Of a DNA stretch of 64,000 nucleotides, positions 55,747-64,000 are shown piece after piece. How positions within the stretch are numbered: position 1 is the first letter of the stretch; every line of letters starts with the position of its first letter. The notes under the pieces were generated by a model. It searched no databases and had not been told where the DNA came from. It saw only the letters and a list, made by a program, of their open reading frames with translations. Position numbers and translations under genes: made by a program. The DNA is from Thermothielavioides terrestris NRRL 8126 (lineage: Eukaryota > Ascomycota > Sordariomycetes > Sordariales > Chaetomiaceae), in the NCBI RefSeq assembly GCF_000226115.1, contig NC_016457.1:5394001-5458000 (forward strand), given 5' to 3'.

Positions 55747-57834
55747 CTAGCTCTCGCCAGCCACCTCCCCCTCCGTTTCCGCCTCACCCCCTGACTCCTC
55801 GATAAACTCCTCGCTCAGCGGCCCGCCAGAAGGACGAGCACCACCATCACCGCCGCCGCCAGGCGGCACAAACTTCCCCTCGACAAGCCGCCACCCCTGG
55901 GCCTTCATGTCGGCCCACTTCTCCTGCACGCGCAGGCGCACCAGCTCGCCGGCGGCCCGGGCGTCCTCGGCGCTGTCGTGGCCGACGGCGCGGCCGTCCT
56001 CGTCGGTTGCCTCGGCCTGGATGGCCCAGTTGAGCCGCGTCTCGGCGAGCATGCGCAGGCCGTTGCGCATCGGCAGGCCGCGGCGGTGCGGGTACAGCAG
56101 GATGGTGTCGATCAGGGTTGGGTGCACGATCCGCACCGCGTTGAGGTCGTTCTCGAGCCCGTGCCCGATCAGCGGTGTGGTGGGGGAGATGAGGGAGAAG
56201 AGCAGGTCGCGCGCGACGGCGGGCGACGGGACGATGCGCATCTTCTTTCTCTTCCGCTGTCCGGGTGTTTGCTGCTGGGGCGTCCCTTCGTCGGCCGGCT
56301 CGTTCGTCGTCTCGTCTTTATCGCTGCTGCCGCCGGCCATCTCGGGCGTCCACGGCTCGGCGTCGCGCATGTCCTCGGGCCACACGCCCGAATACCGCGA
56401 GTTGAGATCGAGAATCTCGCCGACCGGCTGCACGAGCACGTCGAGCAGCTCTTTGCCGTCGGGCCAACTGATGGCTGTCAGGCGGATCAGCTCCAACCCG
56501 CGTACCGTGTAGCCCATCTCGCAGTCGAAGCAGACGGCGCGGTCGGTGGGCGCCTGCGGGTTCGGCGGCGTCCTGACGAAGGGGAGCACGGCCGCCAGCC
56601 GCGCCGGCGACGTGGTTTTGAAGACGTGCGTGTCGGCCGTCGCGCAGCCGGGCGACTCGCCCACGACCTGCTGGCAGCACCGATACCGCTTGCTCGGCAT
56701 TTCCAAGATACCGAATGTGCGCTCGGGGAAGTATGCGCGCCCGGGGTGGTGGAGACACTTGCCGCCCGAAGTCAAGGCCCCGTCTTCCTCGCGTCGGCCC
56801 GGGAATACCTGGAAGCGCGTCACGCAGCGATCGCACACCTCCCACCCCATGGAAGCGGCGTCCCCCTCACGCGCCTTTGCAATCTCCTCCTCGGTTGGGG
56901 GAGTCGGCACGTAGCCCCACTGGGAGAGACCGTCGATCGGGGTGTAGAGGTAGGCGAGGAAGTCGACCTCCTGTTGCGGAGTAAGACCGGTGTGAATCTC
57001 CTTAGGAGGACCCAGGACCGGCTTCGCTGGTGAATTGCCCGCCTGGGTCTTCGCGGCTTCCTTCTTCTTGCGCTCGGCAGCTCGCTCGTCCCTCCACTGG
57101 CCTGGTGTCATCCGCTTGTATGCCATGATGCGATTCTTGATCACGTTCTGATAAATGGCCGGTTTGTCTGTTGCGATGCGTTGTTCCTCGTCCAGTGCCA
57201 GCCAAATAAGTTCCTGGGGGGATAGAAGCAGCTCTTCCTCGTCTGGCTTGGCATCTTTGCTCAGCTCATTGTTAAGTCGCTGGAACTGCTCGTGGAGAAG
57301 TTTGAGCGCTTTATAGCGAAATTCGTGAGCGGCTGGTGCTGCTGACTTCAGATGGCGAGGATTCAGAGTTTCAGGCTTCCTGGGGGTCAGTGTCGGTGTC
57401 CCCTTCTGCGGCGTGGCCTGCCGACCGGGTGCGTCCTTCTTAGGCGTGGCACTTGCGCTCGACTTGCCGGATGGCGTGGATGATGCGACCGAGCTTGATG
57501 CTGGCTTCGCTAGCTTGGCTGGAGGTGCGGCTGACGCAGTTCCAGCCGTAGGTCCTGGCAGCTTCCGCTTCAACGGCGGCGGTGAAACAGGCCGTTTCGC
57601 CGACAAAGGCGCTGGCGCACTGGTGGCGGGCGGTTCTGGAGCAGAGACAGGTTCAGACGAGACCTTCCGACGTTTTCGTGGCCCGTCTTGGTCCTGGCTC
57701 ACGTCGCCCGGCTGAGTTGCTGGCGGGTTTGTGTCCCAGCTGTGCCTCCACTGACAATTCGGCTTTGTGCAGCTGTCCCCTGCCGGGCAGGGGATCATCT
57801 TGAAGTTGCGCAACACGGCGTCCATCGCATCCAT
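55747..57834 (-). CDS. REX3: RNA exonuclease Rex3-like (DEDDh 3'-5' exonuclease with CCCH finger)
   Basis: Single exon, 695 residues from ATG at 57834. The N-terminus has one CCCH zinc finger, CPAGDSCTKPNCQWRH (residues about 16-31). A Pro/Ala/Ser-rich linker with basic patches (RKRRK, LKRKLPG) suggests nuclear entry. A helical domain follows (EFRYKALKLLHEQFQRLNNE), then a Cys-rich segment (CDRCVTRF, CLHHPG, RYRCCQQ). The exonuclease domain begins AVCFDCEMGYTVRGLELIRL (ExoI, DxE), continues through PLIGHGLENDLNAVRIVH (ExoII) and ends HDSAEDARAAGELVRL (ExoIII with the DEDDh His and Asp). In yeast Rex3 trims RNase MRP RNA, snRNAs and its own mRNA class. An acidic, Gln-rich insert (about residues 520-560) splits ExoI from ExoII, enlarging the domain relative to yeast. 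Confidence 0.92.
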   Translation of the reverse strand: MDAMDAVLRNFKMIPCPAGDSCTKPNCQWRHSWDTNPPATQPGDVSQDQDGPRKRRKVSSEPVSAPEPPATSAPAPLSAKRPVSPPPLKRKLPGPTAGTASAAPPAKLAKPASSSVASSTPSGKSSASATPKKDAPGRQATPQKGTPTLTPRKPETLNPRHLKSAAPAAHEFRYKALKLLHEQFQRLNNELSKDAKPDEEELLLSPQELIWLALDEEQRIATDKPAIYQNVIKNRIMAYKRMTPGQWRDERAAERKKKEAAKTQAGNSPAKPVLGPPKEIHTGLTPQQEVDFLAYLYTPIDGLSQWGYVPTPPTEEEIAKAREGDAASMGWEVCDRCVTRFQVFPGRREEDGALTSGGKCLHHPGRAYFPERTFGILEMPSKRYRCCQQVVGESPGCATADTHVFKTTSPARLAAVLPFVRTPPNPQAPTDRAVCFDCEMGYTVRGLELIRLTAISWPDGKELLDVLVQPVGEILDLNSRYSGVWPEDMRDAEPWTPEMAGGSSDKDETTNEPADEGTPQQQTPGQRKRKKMRIVPSPAVARDLLFSLISPTTPLIGHGLENDLNAVRIVHPTLIDTILLYPHRRGLPMRNGLRMLAETRLNWAIQAEATDEDGRAVGHDSAEDARAAGELVRLRVQEKWADMKAQGWRLVEGKFVPPGGGGDGGARPSGGPLSEEFIEESGGEAETEGEVAGES

Positions 57835-59054
57835 GGCCGCGGCGTTCCCGGTACGGAGTCAGAGTTTCGCTGCTGGTTGCTGGGGCCTGTGGCCGGGGAG
57901 GGCGGTCACTGGCTGGTTCGTAAGAGGAGGGAGCGGTATCAACCGGAAACCGTGCTGTGAAGCAAACCATGGATGGGATAAGATGAAGGCTGTCAAGTCG
58001 GGGCGTGCCAACGGGGAGGGAGTCACGGGTTGTGACCGGCCTGAAGCGCTTCTCCTGCAGCCCACGCGCTCAATAGCACGGATGGACTGCCCGAACGCGA
58101 TGAAACGGGCCGAGTAACCAGGTAAATTGGACGACAGCGGACAGTCTCCCGTAAGAGCTCAAGCTGGCAAAGCGTTGAGAAAACGGCAGAGCAAGCGAGT
58201 GGACGAGAGACAAGGGCTGTGTTGGGTTGCCGGGGACGCTTCCGGCGTCGCCGTCTCTAGGGCGAACCCGGCTGATAGCAGAGGAGAGAGAGCACAGTGA
58301 TTGCCAAGCCCCGATTGCTTTGTTTGTCTGCTGCCAGAAACAGTTTGATCAATGCCGACGAGACAGTTGCCTAGCTTGACCGCTTCGATAGGAAGCAGGG
58401 AGCAAGTGAGACGGAGACAGCGAAGCGTGGGGCGAGGCGACGGGAAAGCGCGAGGGGAGATCCTTCAGTCAAATTCTATAACATCCACGAGGGCATCATC
58501 GGAATTGGGAGCGCAGAACGCGAAACGAAGGCGAGGATAAGATGTTCATTCCGCCACAAGAGGTGCTGTGGATGAAAGGAAATGACAAAGATGCTGCGGT
58601 TTGAGATCTTGGTTGGACGTGCCGTTTCATTCAATGGGCGCCAGGCGCAGGGTCAGTGTTCCAGGGGACTTGCCAAGCCTGGAAGTGCAGTTGCACAGCT
58701 CAGGTTCACCTAACGCCACCCCTGCCCCGCTATCCGTATTTCAGGCTTCATCGGAAGGTACGAGGGGCGAACAAAGACAGACACTGCCTCTCCCAGCAAG
58801 ACAACACGATATGGCCACGTCATATAGGAAGGAGGCATTTCAGCAGGCTGAGGTAAAAAGACAGTTCACCGGTGTCCCGCTGCAGCCCAAGACTCACCGC
58901 CGTGAAGTGCACTGCATCCAAGCACCCAGGAACCAGGGCAGAGAACCAGGCTCAACCTCAAAACCGGTACTCCCATTCTCCTGAAAATCCGAAGCGGGGA
59001 ACGAAGAGCAGTCATAGAGTAGTAATAGTAATACATAGACGGTCTCGCCCGGCT
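57835..59054. other. Intergenic region between rex3 and phb1
   Basis: Upstream side of rex3 and distal 3' side of phb1. About 1.2 kb with no recognised gene; the open frames are short and lack protein-like features. Confidence 0.5.
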
Positions 59055-59126
59055 ACCGCCGGTTACCGTCCCATCGCGACCGCCGGTTACCGTCCCATCG
59101 CGACCGCCGGTTACCGTCCCATCGCC
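59055..59126. repeat. Three tandem copies of a 24-bp unit just downstream of phb1
   Basis: Copies at 59055-59078, 59079-59102 and 59103-59126, each ACCGCCGGTTACCGTCCCATCGC plus one variable base. The array starts 19 bp beyond the phb1 stop codon, so it sits in the 3' UTR. The copies are nearly identical, implying recent expansion. There are no spacers, so it is not a CRISPR array. Confidence 0.85.
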
Positions 59127-59145
59127 TCCGCCGGCTCTCTCTCAT

Positions 59146-60061
59146 TCACTGCCTGCCGACGCTCATCAGCAGGTTGGTCCCCTTGCCGCCGGGCAGATAC
59201 GCCACGTTCGGGTTGCTCGCCAGCGTCTGGGCGATCTCCCTGCTGGCCTCAATCTTGCGGATCTGGATCAGGCCGTCGCCCGCTTTGGCGATGGCCCGGC
59301 TGATGGTCTCGGCGCTCTCGGCCTCGCCCTCGGCGCGGATGACGTTGGCCTGCCGCTCCTGCTCGGCCCGCTCGACAATGAAGCGCGCCCGCTCGGCGTC
59401 CTGCTGCGCGATCTGCTTCTGCTCGACCGCCTTGGTGAACTCCTTGCCGAACGTCATGTGCGTGATGGACACGTCCTCGAGCGCGATGTTGAATTCGCTT
59501 GCCCGCTTCATCAGGTCCTGCCGGATCCGCTGCGACACCGCCTCGCGCTGCGTGATGAGCTCGGCCGCGTCGAACTGCGCCACGATCGCCTTGAGCACTT
59601 CGTTGCCGATCGACGGCAGCACGCGCTCGTCGTAATCTTGGCCGAGGGACTACAGGCCGCCACCGGCGGTTTTTAGCCACGGCCGGATGCAATGGTTGGA
59701 GGAAGGGAAAGAAAGGAAAAAAAGGACCGAAACTGACCTGGTAGATCTTGGGCAGGGCCTGCACCTCGGGCCGGTGCAGCACCCGGAGCGTCAAGCTGAC
59801 CATCTGCAGGTCCTTGCTGCCCGTCGTCGTCGGGATGATGCGCGGCTTCGTCCGGACGTCGAAGATGATGGCCTTCTGCAGCCACGGAATCAGGAAGTGC
59901 GTGCCCTCGTTGACCACCGTCTCCTTGACGCCCGACAGCCGGTCGAAGATGACGGCACGGGTGCCGCCCTTGACATCGTACATGGACGACTGCAGCAGGT
60001 AGTAGCCGACCGCCGCCGGGACTGCCGCCGAGTACACGAAGTTGAGTCCTCGCGCCGCCAT
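59146..60061 (-). CDS. PHB1: Prohibitin-1
   Basis: Exons 60061-59738 and 59649-59146; 88-bp intron (donor GTCAGT, acceptor CTGTAG); 275 residues, normal for the family. The N-terminal membrane anchor is [22 protein letters not shown]. The PHB/SPFH domain covers about residues 28-190: [80 protein letters not shown] and [20 protein letters not shown]. The C-terminal coiled coil [20 protein letters not shown] pairs with prohibitin-2. The complex forms rings in the mitochondrial inner membrane that chaperone new membrane proteins and regulate the m-AAA protease. Divergent from qcr8, another inner-membrane component, across 414 bp. Confidence 0.97.
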
Positions 60062-60475
60062 CTTGGTTCTGTGCGCACAAACAGGTGCCGCCTCTGGCTG
60101 GGGGCGTTGGGGGGGTTCGAAATTATCGGTCGGAGTGGGCCGGTGTTGGGATGGGAGATGCGCTGATGTGCTGCTCTAGTTTGCGTGATGGCAGCTTGTT
60201 CTGCGGTCGTGCTTTGCGGCTTGTTGGTTGAGCTGAGCGAGCTGCTGCAGAAAGTGGGGCTCCCACCGTTGAGGCGGGCTCGCTTTGTGGCCCGGGCGCC
60301 CAAGCTTTCCCGCACGAGCCGCATCCCCGGGCCACTCAATTGGGCGGCTCATTCAATCCCGGCTTCTGCCGTTCGATCGAAATCAAACGTGCAAATCGCG
60401 GCAGCCTCTTCCAACAACACACATCGCAACAACCGACGGCTTCCCCCGCGTGTCTGCCTCGATACCCGATTTACA
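60062..60475. promoter_or_regulatory. Shared divergent promoter of phb1 and qcr8
   Basis: The 414 bp serve two mitochondrial inner-membrane genes. ATTGG at 60339-60343 is a CCAAT box on the minus strand, about 135 bp before the qcr8 ATG and 280 bp before that of phb1. CCAAT boxes bind the HAP complex, which controls respiratory genes in fungi. Assignment is inferential. Confidence 0.4.
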
Positions 60476-61163
60476 ATGCGCCCTACCCAGATTCTCCGCG
60501 GCGGCGGCGGCTCTGCCCCCCTCGGCAAGCATGACCAGTCAGTCCCCCGACGAAGCGACGGGCAGCCCAGTGCGCCTTTTCCGGACCGCCTCGATGCATC
60601 GAACCCGGGGCGCATTGGGCTGCTAGGTCTTGATGGAGGCGCCTGCTGACGGTTTTCTACAGCTACCTCGGCGACTGGGGCAACTTCGGTGAGTGCGATT
60701 TGGAGAGGCTCGCAGCCGCGGCCTCGCGTGCAGAGGGAGGATGGGAGGTGCATGGGAAGGGGAGCGATGTACAACGGCGATGGCGAGCAGAGCCGGGCTT
60801 GGGGAGACGGTATCTTTGGGAAAGACGGCCGGCAACAAATCTCTCTGACAGACTATTTCCACAGGCGGCATGAAGCAGAAGGGCATCGTCTCGTACGGCA
60901 TCGCCCCGAACCGCCAGCACCCCTTGGCTGGTGCTGCCCACGACGCCATCTTCAACACCTGGAGGCGCTTCAGCGCGCAGGTCCTCTACTGGGCGCCCCC
61001 GATGATTGCTGGCTACTATCTCATTAACTGGGCTGTCGAGAGGTGCGTTGTCCTGGCCGGATTTGATTCTTCCCCTCGGAGAAACCCGCGCTGAGAAACC
61101 GGCAGGAACCACTACCTCAACTCGAAGGCCGGCCGCGCCGAGTTTGGCGGCAAGGAGGAGTAA
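60476..61163 (+). CDS. QCR8: Cytochrome b-c1 complex subunit 8 (Qcr8)
   Basis: Four exons: 60476-60537, 60663-60688 (26 bp), 60865-61042 and 61106-61163; introns of 125, 176 and 63 bp; 107 residues. The product begins MRPTQILRGGGGSAPLGKHD, continues HYLGDWGNFGGMKQKGIVSY and GIAPNRQHPLAGAAHDAIFN, then has one membrane helix (VLYWAPPMIAGYYLINWAV) and ends ERNHYLNSKAGRAEFGGKEE. All blocks are diagnostic for Qcr8, the small ubiquinol-cytochrome c reductase subunit next to cytochrome b in the mitochondrial inner membrane. No cleavable presequence, as usual. Splice junctions were fixed by frame and family sequence. Confidence 0.95.
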
Positions 61164-61973
61164 GCGCTGTGTCATTGGTGGCCGACCGTTGGGCGAGGGA
61201 CCGTGTGATAAATAGACAACCGTGTACATCACCAAAGCAAGAGTCGAGGATAGATTTGGGTGTTGCACCTTGTGCTCTTTCCCGGGGTCACCCCTCGCAC
61301 TGCGTGATGTTCCTGTTCACCTTTTCTAAAAGGTCATGCCGAGTACCCAAAATCTTGTCAGCCAAGCCGACTTTCTAGCCCTGAGAAGGACCTTTTCAGC
61401 CGCTGAGCCGATTCTGAACTCAAGCTATTGGTATGCCGCCCGTACACAAGTAAGGTACCTAGTAGTCATGGCATGACATTTCGCATGTCCCGAGACGAGT
61501 TCGAGCGACGTTACTTGGCACTCTATGTCACAAGCAAGCCAGACGTAGTAGCCCATGTGCTGTACACAGTACACATTCTACCATGAATGATGAGTGAGAT
61601 GCTGCCTCCGCAGTGACAATGAGATAGGTAGTGAGCAGCCTCTTCGGCCCGGCTCATGCGGTGGGACCTGAGCATAGCAGGTCTGCAAGAGATCCCCAAT
61701 TTCTATAACTAATTGTCTGACGAAGTCGAAATCAAAAAGAAACCCACAATCAGAAAGGACCACGTAACTTAGTTCCAGAGCAGCCACGGAGCGAATGCTC
61801 GATGTCAATCCCGATTGGGGATGCTTGGAAGGCTGCTCAGCGAATTGTTCCAGTGGAACTGTTGCTGCTTAGCGGTGGGGAGGCGCTGTGGATCCCCGCT
61901 CTGTTCGGGCTGGCTGTCCGCTAGAGCCGGCACGTGAAGGACGAACTGGGCGCTACGGTAGGGGGGTCGTCGT
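61164..61973. other. Intergenic region between qcr8 and the nested MITEs
   Basis: Contains the qcr8 3' UTR. No gene recognised in 810 bp. The sequence changes from gene-flank composition to repeat-rich DNA at its right end. Confidence 0.5.
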
Positions 61974-62091
61974 TAAAGAGGTCCCGCCAAGACTAATTTC
62001 GGAGACTGCCGCGTACAAGTAATTATAAATCGGCAGGCCGCGACGACTTCGAGCAACATCAACAACGAACAATCGCAAAGGCTGATGGCTA

Positions 62092-62482
62092 AAGAGGTCC
62101 CGCCAAGACTAATTTCGGCCAATTGTCGGCAATGTTTTTACAGCGTCAGTACCCCGCCAAGACCGCCAAGGGGTTTGCACTATCGCCACGGGTTAGCCAC
62201 GGGTTAGTTCGCCGGGGGTGCGGGGGGCGGCGCCAGCCCCCCGCTGGTTAGGGTGAGGGTTATGGTTAGGGTGAGGGTCAAGGTTAGGGTGAGGGTTAAC
62301 TTCGTTTTCTTTTTTTTCGATTTGGTTGAGGTTTCGTAAAGTTGTTACAACAAGTCTTTGCGATTGTTCGTTGTTGATGTTTCTCGAAGTTGTCGTGGCC
62401 CCGTCGCGGCCCTGCTTACCCCGTGGCGATTGTAAATACTTGTAAGCGGCAGTCTCCGAAATTAGTCTTGGCGGGACCTCTT
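62092..62482 (+). mobile_element. MITE copy A (inner), inserted in copy B
   Basis: Identical 27-bp inverted repeats at 62092-62118 and 62456-62482, flanked by TA at 62090-62091 and 62483-62484; 391 bp; orientation opposite to copy B. After the left repeat comes CCAATTGTCGGC, then a strong GC hairpin (GCGGGGGGC at 62220-62228 with GCCCCCCGC at 62236-62244), a telomere-like block (62246-62300), a T-rich run, and the right half ending GCGGCAGTCT before the repeat. Insertion occurred in or beside a palindrome in copy B (ATGGCTAGCCAT when the site is rejoined). Confidence 0.88.
62246..62300 (+). repeat. Degenerate telomere-like repeats inside MITE copy A
   Basis: The block is built from GGTTAGGGTGAGGGTTA units, that is TTAGGG-like words mixed with GAGGG and GGTCAAGG variants. 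It is internal to the element and not a chromosome end. Confidence 0.8.
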
Positions 62483-62559
62483 TAGCCATAACCTCGCAAA
62501 GACTCGTCGCAACAACTTGATAAAAACTCAACCAAATTGAAAAAAAAGAAAACGAGGAT

Positions 62560-62610
62560 AACCCGCACCCTAACTATAACCTGTATCCTAACCTTAACCT
62601 AAACCCTACC
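62560..62610 (-). repeat. Degenerate telomere-like repeats inside MITE copy B
   Basis: On the plus strand it reads as CCCTAA-like words (CACCCTAACTATAACC, ATCCTAACCTTAACC, TAAACCCTACC). It occupies the same place in copy B as 62246-62300 does in copy A but in opposite orientation and with more substitutions. Confidence 0.75.
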
Positions 62611-62779
62611 TAGTAGAGGGGCTAGCGCCGCTCCCCGTACCCCGGTGAACTAACCCTTGGCGATAGAGCAAACGCCTTAGCGATGGTAGCTATATAATAA
62701 CGTTGTAAAAACTCAGCCGACAATTGGCCGAAATTAGTCTTGGCGGGACCTCTTTAACGTCCACTGGTAGGGGTGCTTT

Positions 62780-64000
62780 TGTTGAGCACCCATTGCTGGG
62801 ATGACCTGCTAGCAGAACGGCACCGCTAGCTACGGTGGCTCAGAGCTTAGACTCTTCGTAAACCTAAACCACCTTGTAAATTCGCTGCAATTGGGCCCTA
62901 GCTACCTACCTGCCCTACTACCGCCCTAAAATTTTCTCTAGCTGGTATAGAAAACAAATTCCCTCTACCTACTAGCCACCTTGCCCTATTTTCTTCTTAC
63001 GTTGCTAAGCCCTTAAGTCAATAGACTGATTTAGCTATATACTTTATAACCTTAATTACGTTCGATCGAGTTCAATTGTAAGTATCTAATATTGATTCTC
63101 TACTATTAGAATATTCTAAGTGTAGGTTACTAATAGTTTTTATAGTCGTTTATTATCTCCCTTTGTCGCCCTTAAGTCATTGTCTATTAGAATATCTAAC
63201 CTCGATCAACTGTTATTATAGCGCCTTAGCTTAGTGACTTTATATTTTCTAGTACGCCCTTTACCTTAATGTAGACCAAGTATAAGAACTATAAGATAGC
63301 TCTAAAGCTTACAATATAGATTGTAAATAAGCTACATTAGTCTAATTAAAACAACGTCTAGGCACTATTAGAGAAGTATTAGGTAGAGGATCTTAAATTA
63401 TTAGCGATTTTATAGAACTATTTTCTAATTTATTTCTAGGAGGTTAAATACCTTTTTATCGTTAGAAAATACTTTAAAGGTAAAGAACAAGTCGAGTATA
63501 AGTAGGACTTACACTAATCTAAGTATACCTTTATAATAGCGATATTTATTTTTCTCGACTATTGTAATCTAACTATCAACTATTAGCAATATAGTAAAGA
63601 TTAAGGCCTATAACCTACTTATATTTATTATCTATCGTCTATCGAATATAGTAAGAACTTATATACTAATTGCCTCTATTTTAGCTATAGCCCTAAATAC
63701 TTATTTATCTAGAGTAGGTTTCCTTTATATTTTATAGCTTTAGAGCAATATTAACTAGATAATAGAGGCGAAGGAGCTTAAAGAGCAACAAGAGTATAAG
63801 AAGACTAGTAATTCCTAGCTATTTATATTTACTATAGCTATAGTAGCGACGTTAGTCTAGTATAAGATATAGAAGAAGATTTTAGAGGAGACTATTAAAG
63901 TATATACAATAGAGGTTATATCGAGCTAAATAACAATATTGACAAACAATGATAATGAGCTAGAGGACAATGCTATAGACAAGGAGCTAGAATCGATCCT
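62780..64000. mobile_element. AT-rich, RIP-like transposon relic (continues past window end)
   Basis: From about 62780, and strongly from 62990, the sequence becomes very AT-rich with abundant TA and frequent TAG/TAA in all frames, unlike every other part of the window. Frames can be followed for 100-200 bp with stops in place of likely Gln or Trp codons; for example from about 63402 one frame gives NYFL, EVKYLFIVRKYFKGKEQVEYK separated by stops, which resembles the helical part of a retroelement gag-like protein but is too decayed to assign. This pattern fits repeat-induced C-to-T mutation. No terminal repeats are visible inside the window. Confidence 0.6.

Larger units (their letters stand above)
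61976..62754 (-). mobile_element. MITE copy B (outer), split by insertion of copy A
   Basis: A 27-bp terminal inverted repeat (starting AAGAGGTCCCGCCAAG) is at 61976-62002 and, reversed, at 62728-62754. Both ends abut TA (61974-61975 and 62755-62756). Removing copy A and one TA leaves 386 bp, almost the size of copy A (391 bp), and the two halves then match copy A read on the opposite strand. Shared features include GTCTTTGCGA, GAACAATCGCAAAG (reverse), a T-rich run beside ATTTGGTTGAG, and telomere-like repeats. Copy B has more T/A where copy A has C/G, so it is older. No coding capacity; a non-autonomous element mobilised in trans by a TA-targeting transposase. Confidence 0.85.

Noticed and set aside
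59055..59126. CRISPR-like array
   Set aside because: Units are directly adjacent without spacers, and the host is a eukaryote.
62246..62300. Chromosome-end telomere
   Set aside because: Repeats are degenerate, short, present in both orientations and internal to transposons, with more DNA on both sides.

Overview
The window is nuclear DNA of a filamentous ascomycete. Evidence: short GT..AG introns (mostly 55-130 bp) with CTAAC-like branch points, GC-rich exons, genes on both strands without operons, and fungal-type versions of Med1, Atg2, Mcm2, Sae2/Ctp1, Ubp3, Rex3 and Qcr8. The contrast between GC-rich gene space and an AT-rich, stop-riddled transposon relic at the right end points to a lineage with repeat-induced point mutation (RIP). 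Sordariomycetes, perhaps Sordariales/Chaetomiaceae, is my inference.

Layout. 1-1438: N-terminal part of a Wee1-like mitotic inhibitor kinase (minus, cut by the edge). 1439-6153: a long non-coding stretch holding a decayed Tc1/mariner element with intact inverted ends. 6154-15600: Mediator subunit Med1 (minus), an unrecognised coiled-coil protein (plus) and a large leucine-rich-repeat protein (minus). 17757-25734: ribosomal protein L5 (minus), a HAD hydrolase (plus), Mcm2 (minus) and a UBR7/Mlo2-type ubiquitin ligase (plus). 26957-33236: autophagy lipid-transfer protein Atg2 (minus). 34399-34480: an intron-containing tRNA-Arg(TCG). 35100-40465: a FAD amine oxidase (minus) divergent from a cytochrome b5/acyl-CoA dehydrogenase fusion (plus). 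41293-42728: an eight-exon CCHC zinc-knuckle gene (Gis2/Byr3/CNBP type) with exons of 14, 15 and 20 bp. 45519-47743: Sae2/Ctp1/CtIP. 48915-52078: Ubp3/USP10 deubiquitinase. 53162-54659: a GT8 glycosyltransferase. 55747-57834: Rex3 exonuclease. 59146-61163: prohibitin 1 and complex III subunit Qcr8, divergent. 61976-62754: a MITE inserted inside another copy of itself, each carrying degenerate telomere-like repeats. 62780-64000: an AT-rich transposon relic.

Most genes are core housekeeping functions (cell cycle and replication, transcription, translation, ubiquitin, autophagy, mitochondria), so no metabolic cluster is present. Linked themes are the cell-cycle/DNA genes (wee1, mcm2, sae2), each with ACGCGT-type sites upstream, and the divergent mitochondrial pair phb1/qcr8. 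The most unusual material is the nested MITE pair, the microexon gene and four introns that are multiples of three and contain no stop codon. Exon boundaries were derived by hand from reading frame, splice-site consensus and family knowledge; no transcripts or searches were available.
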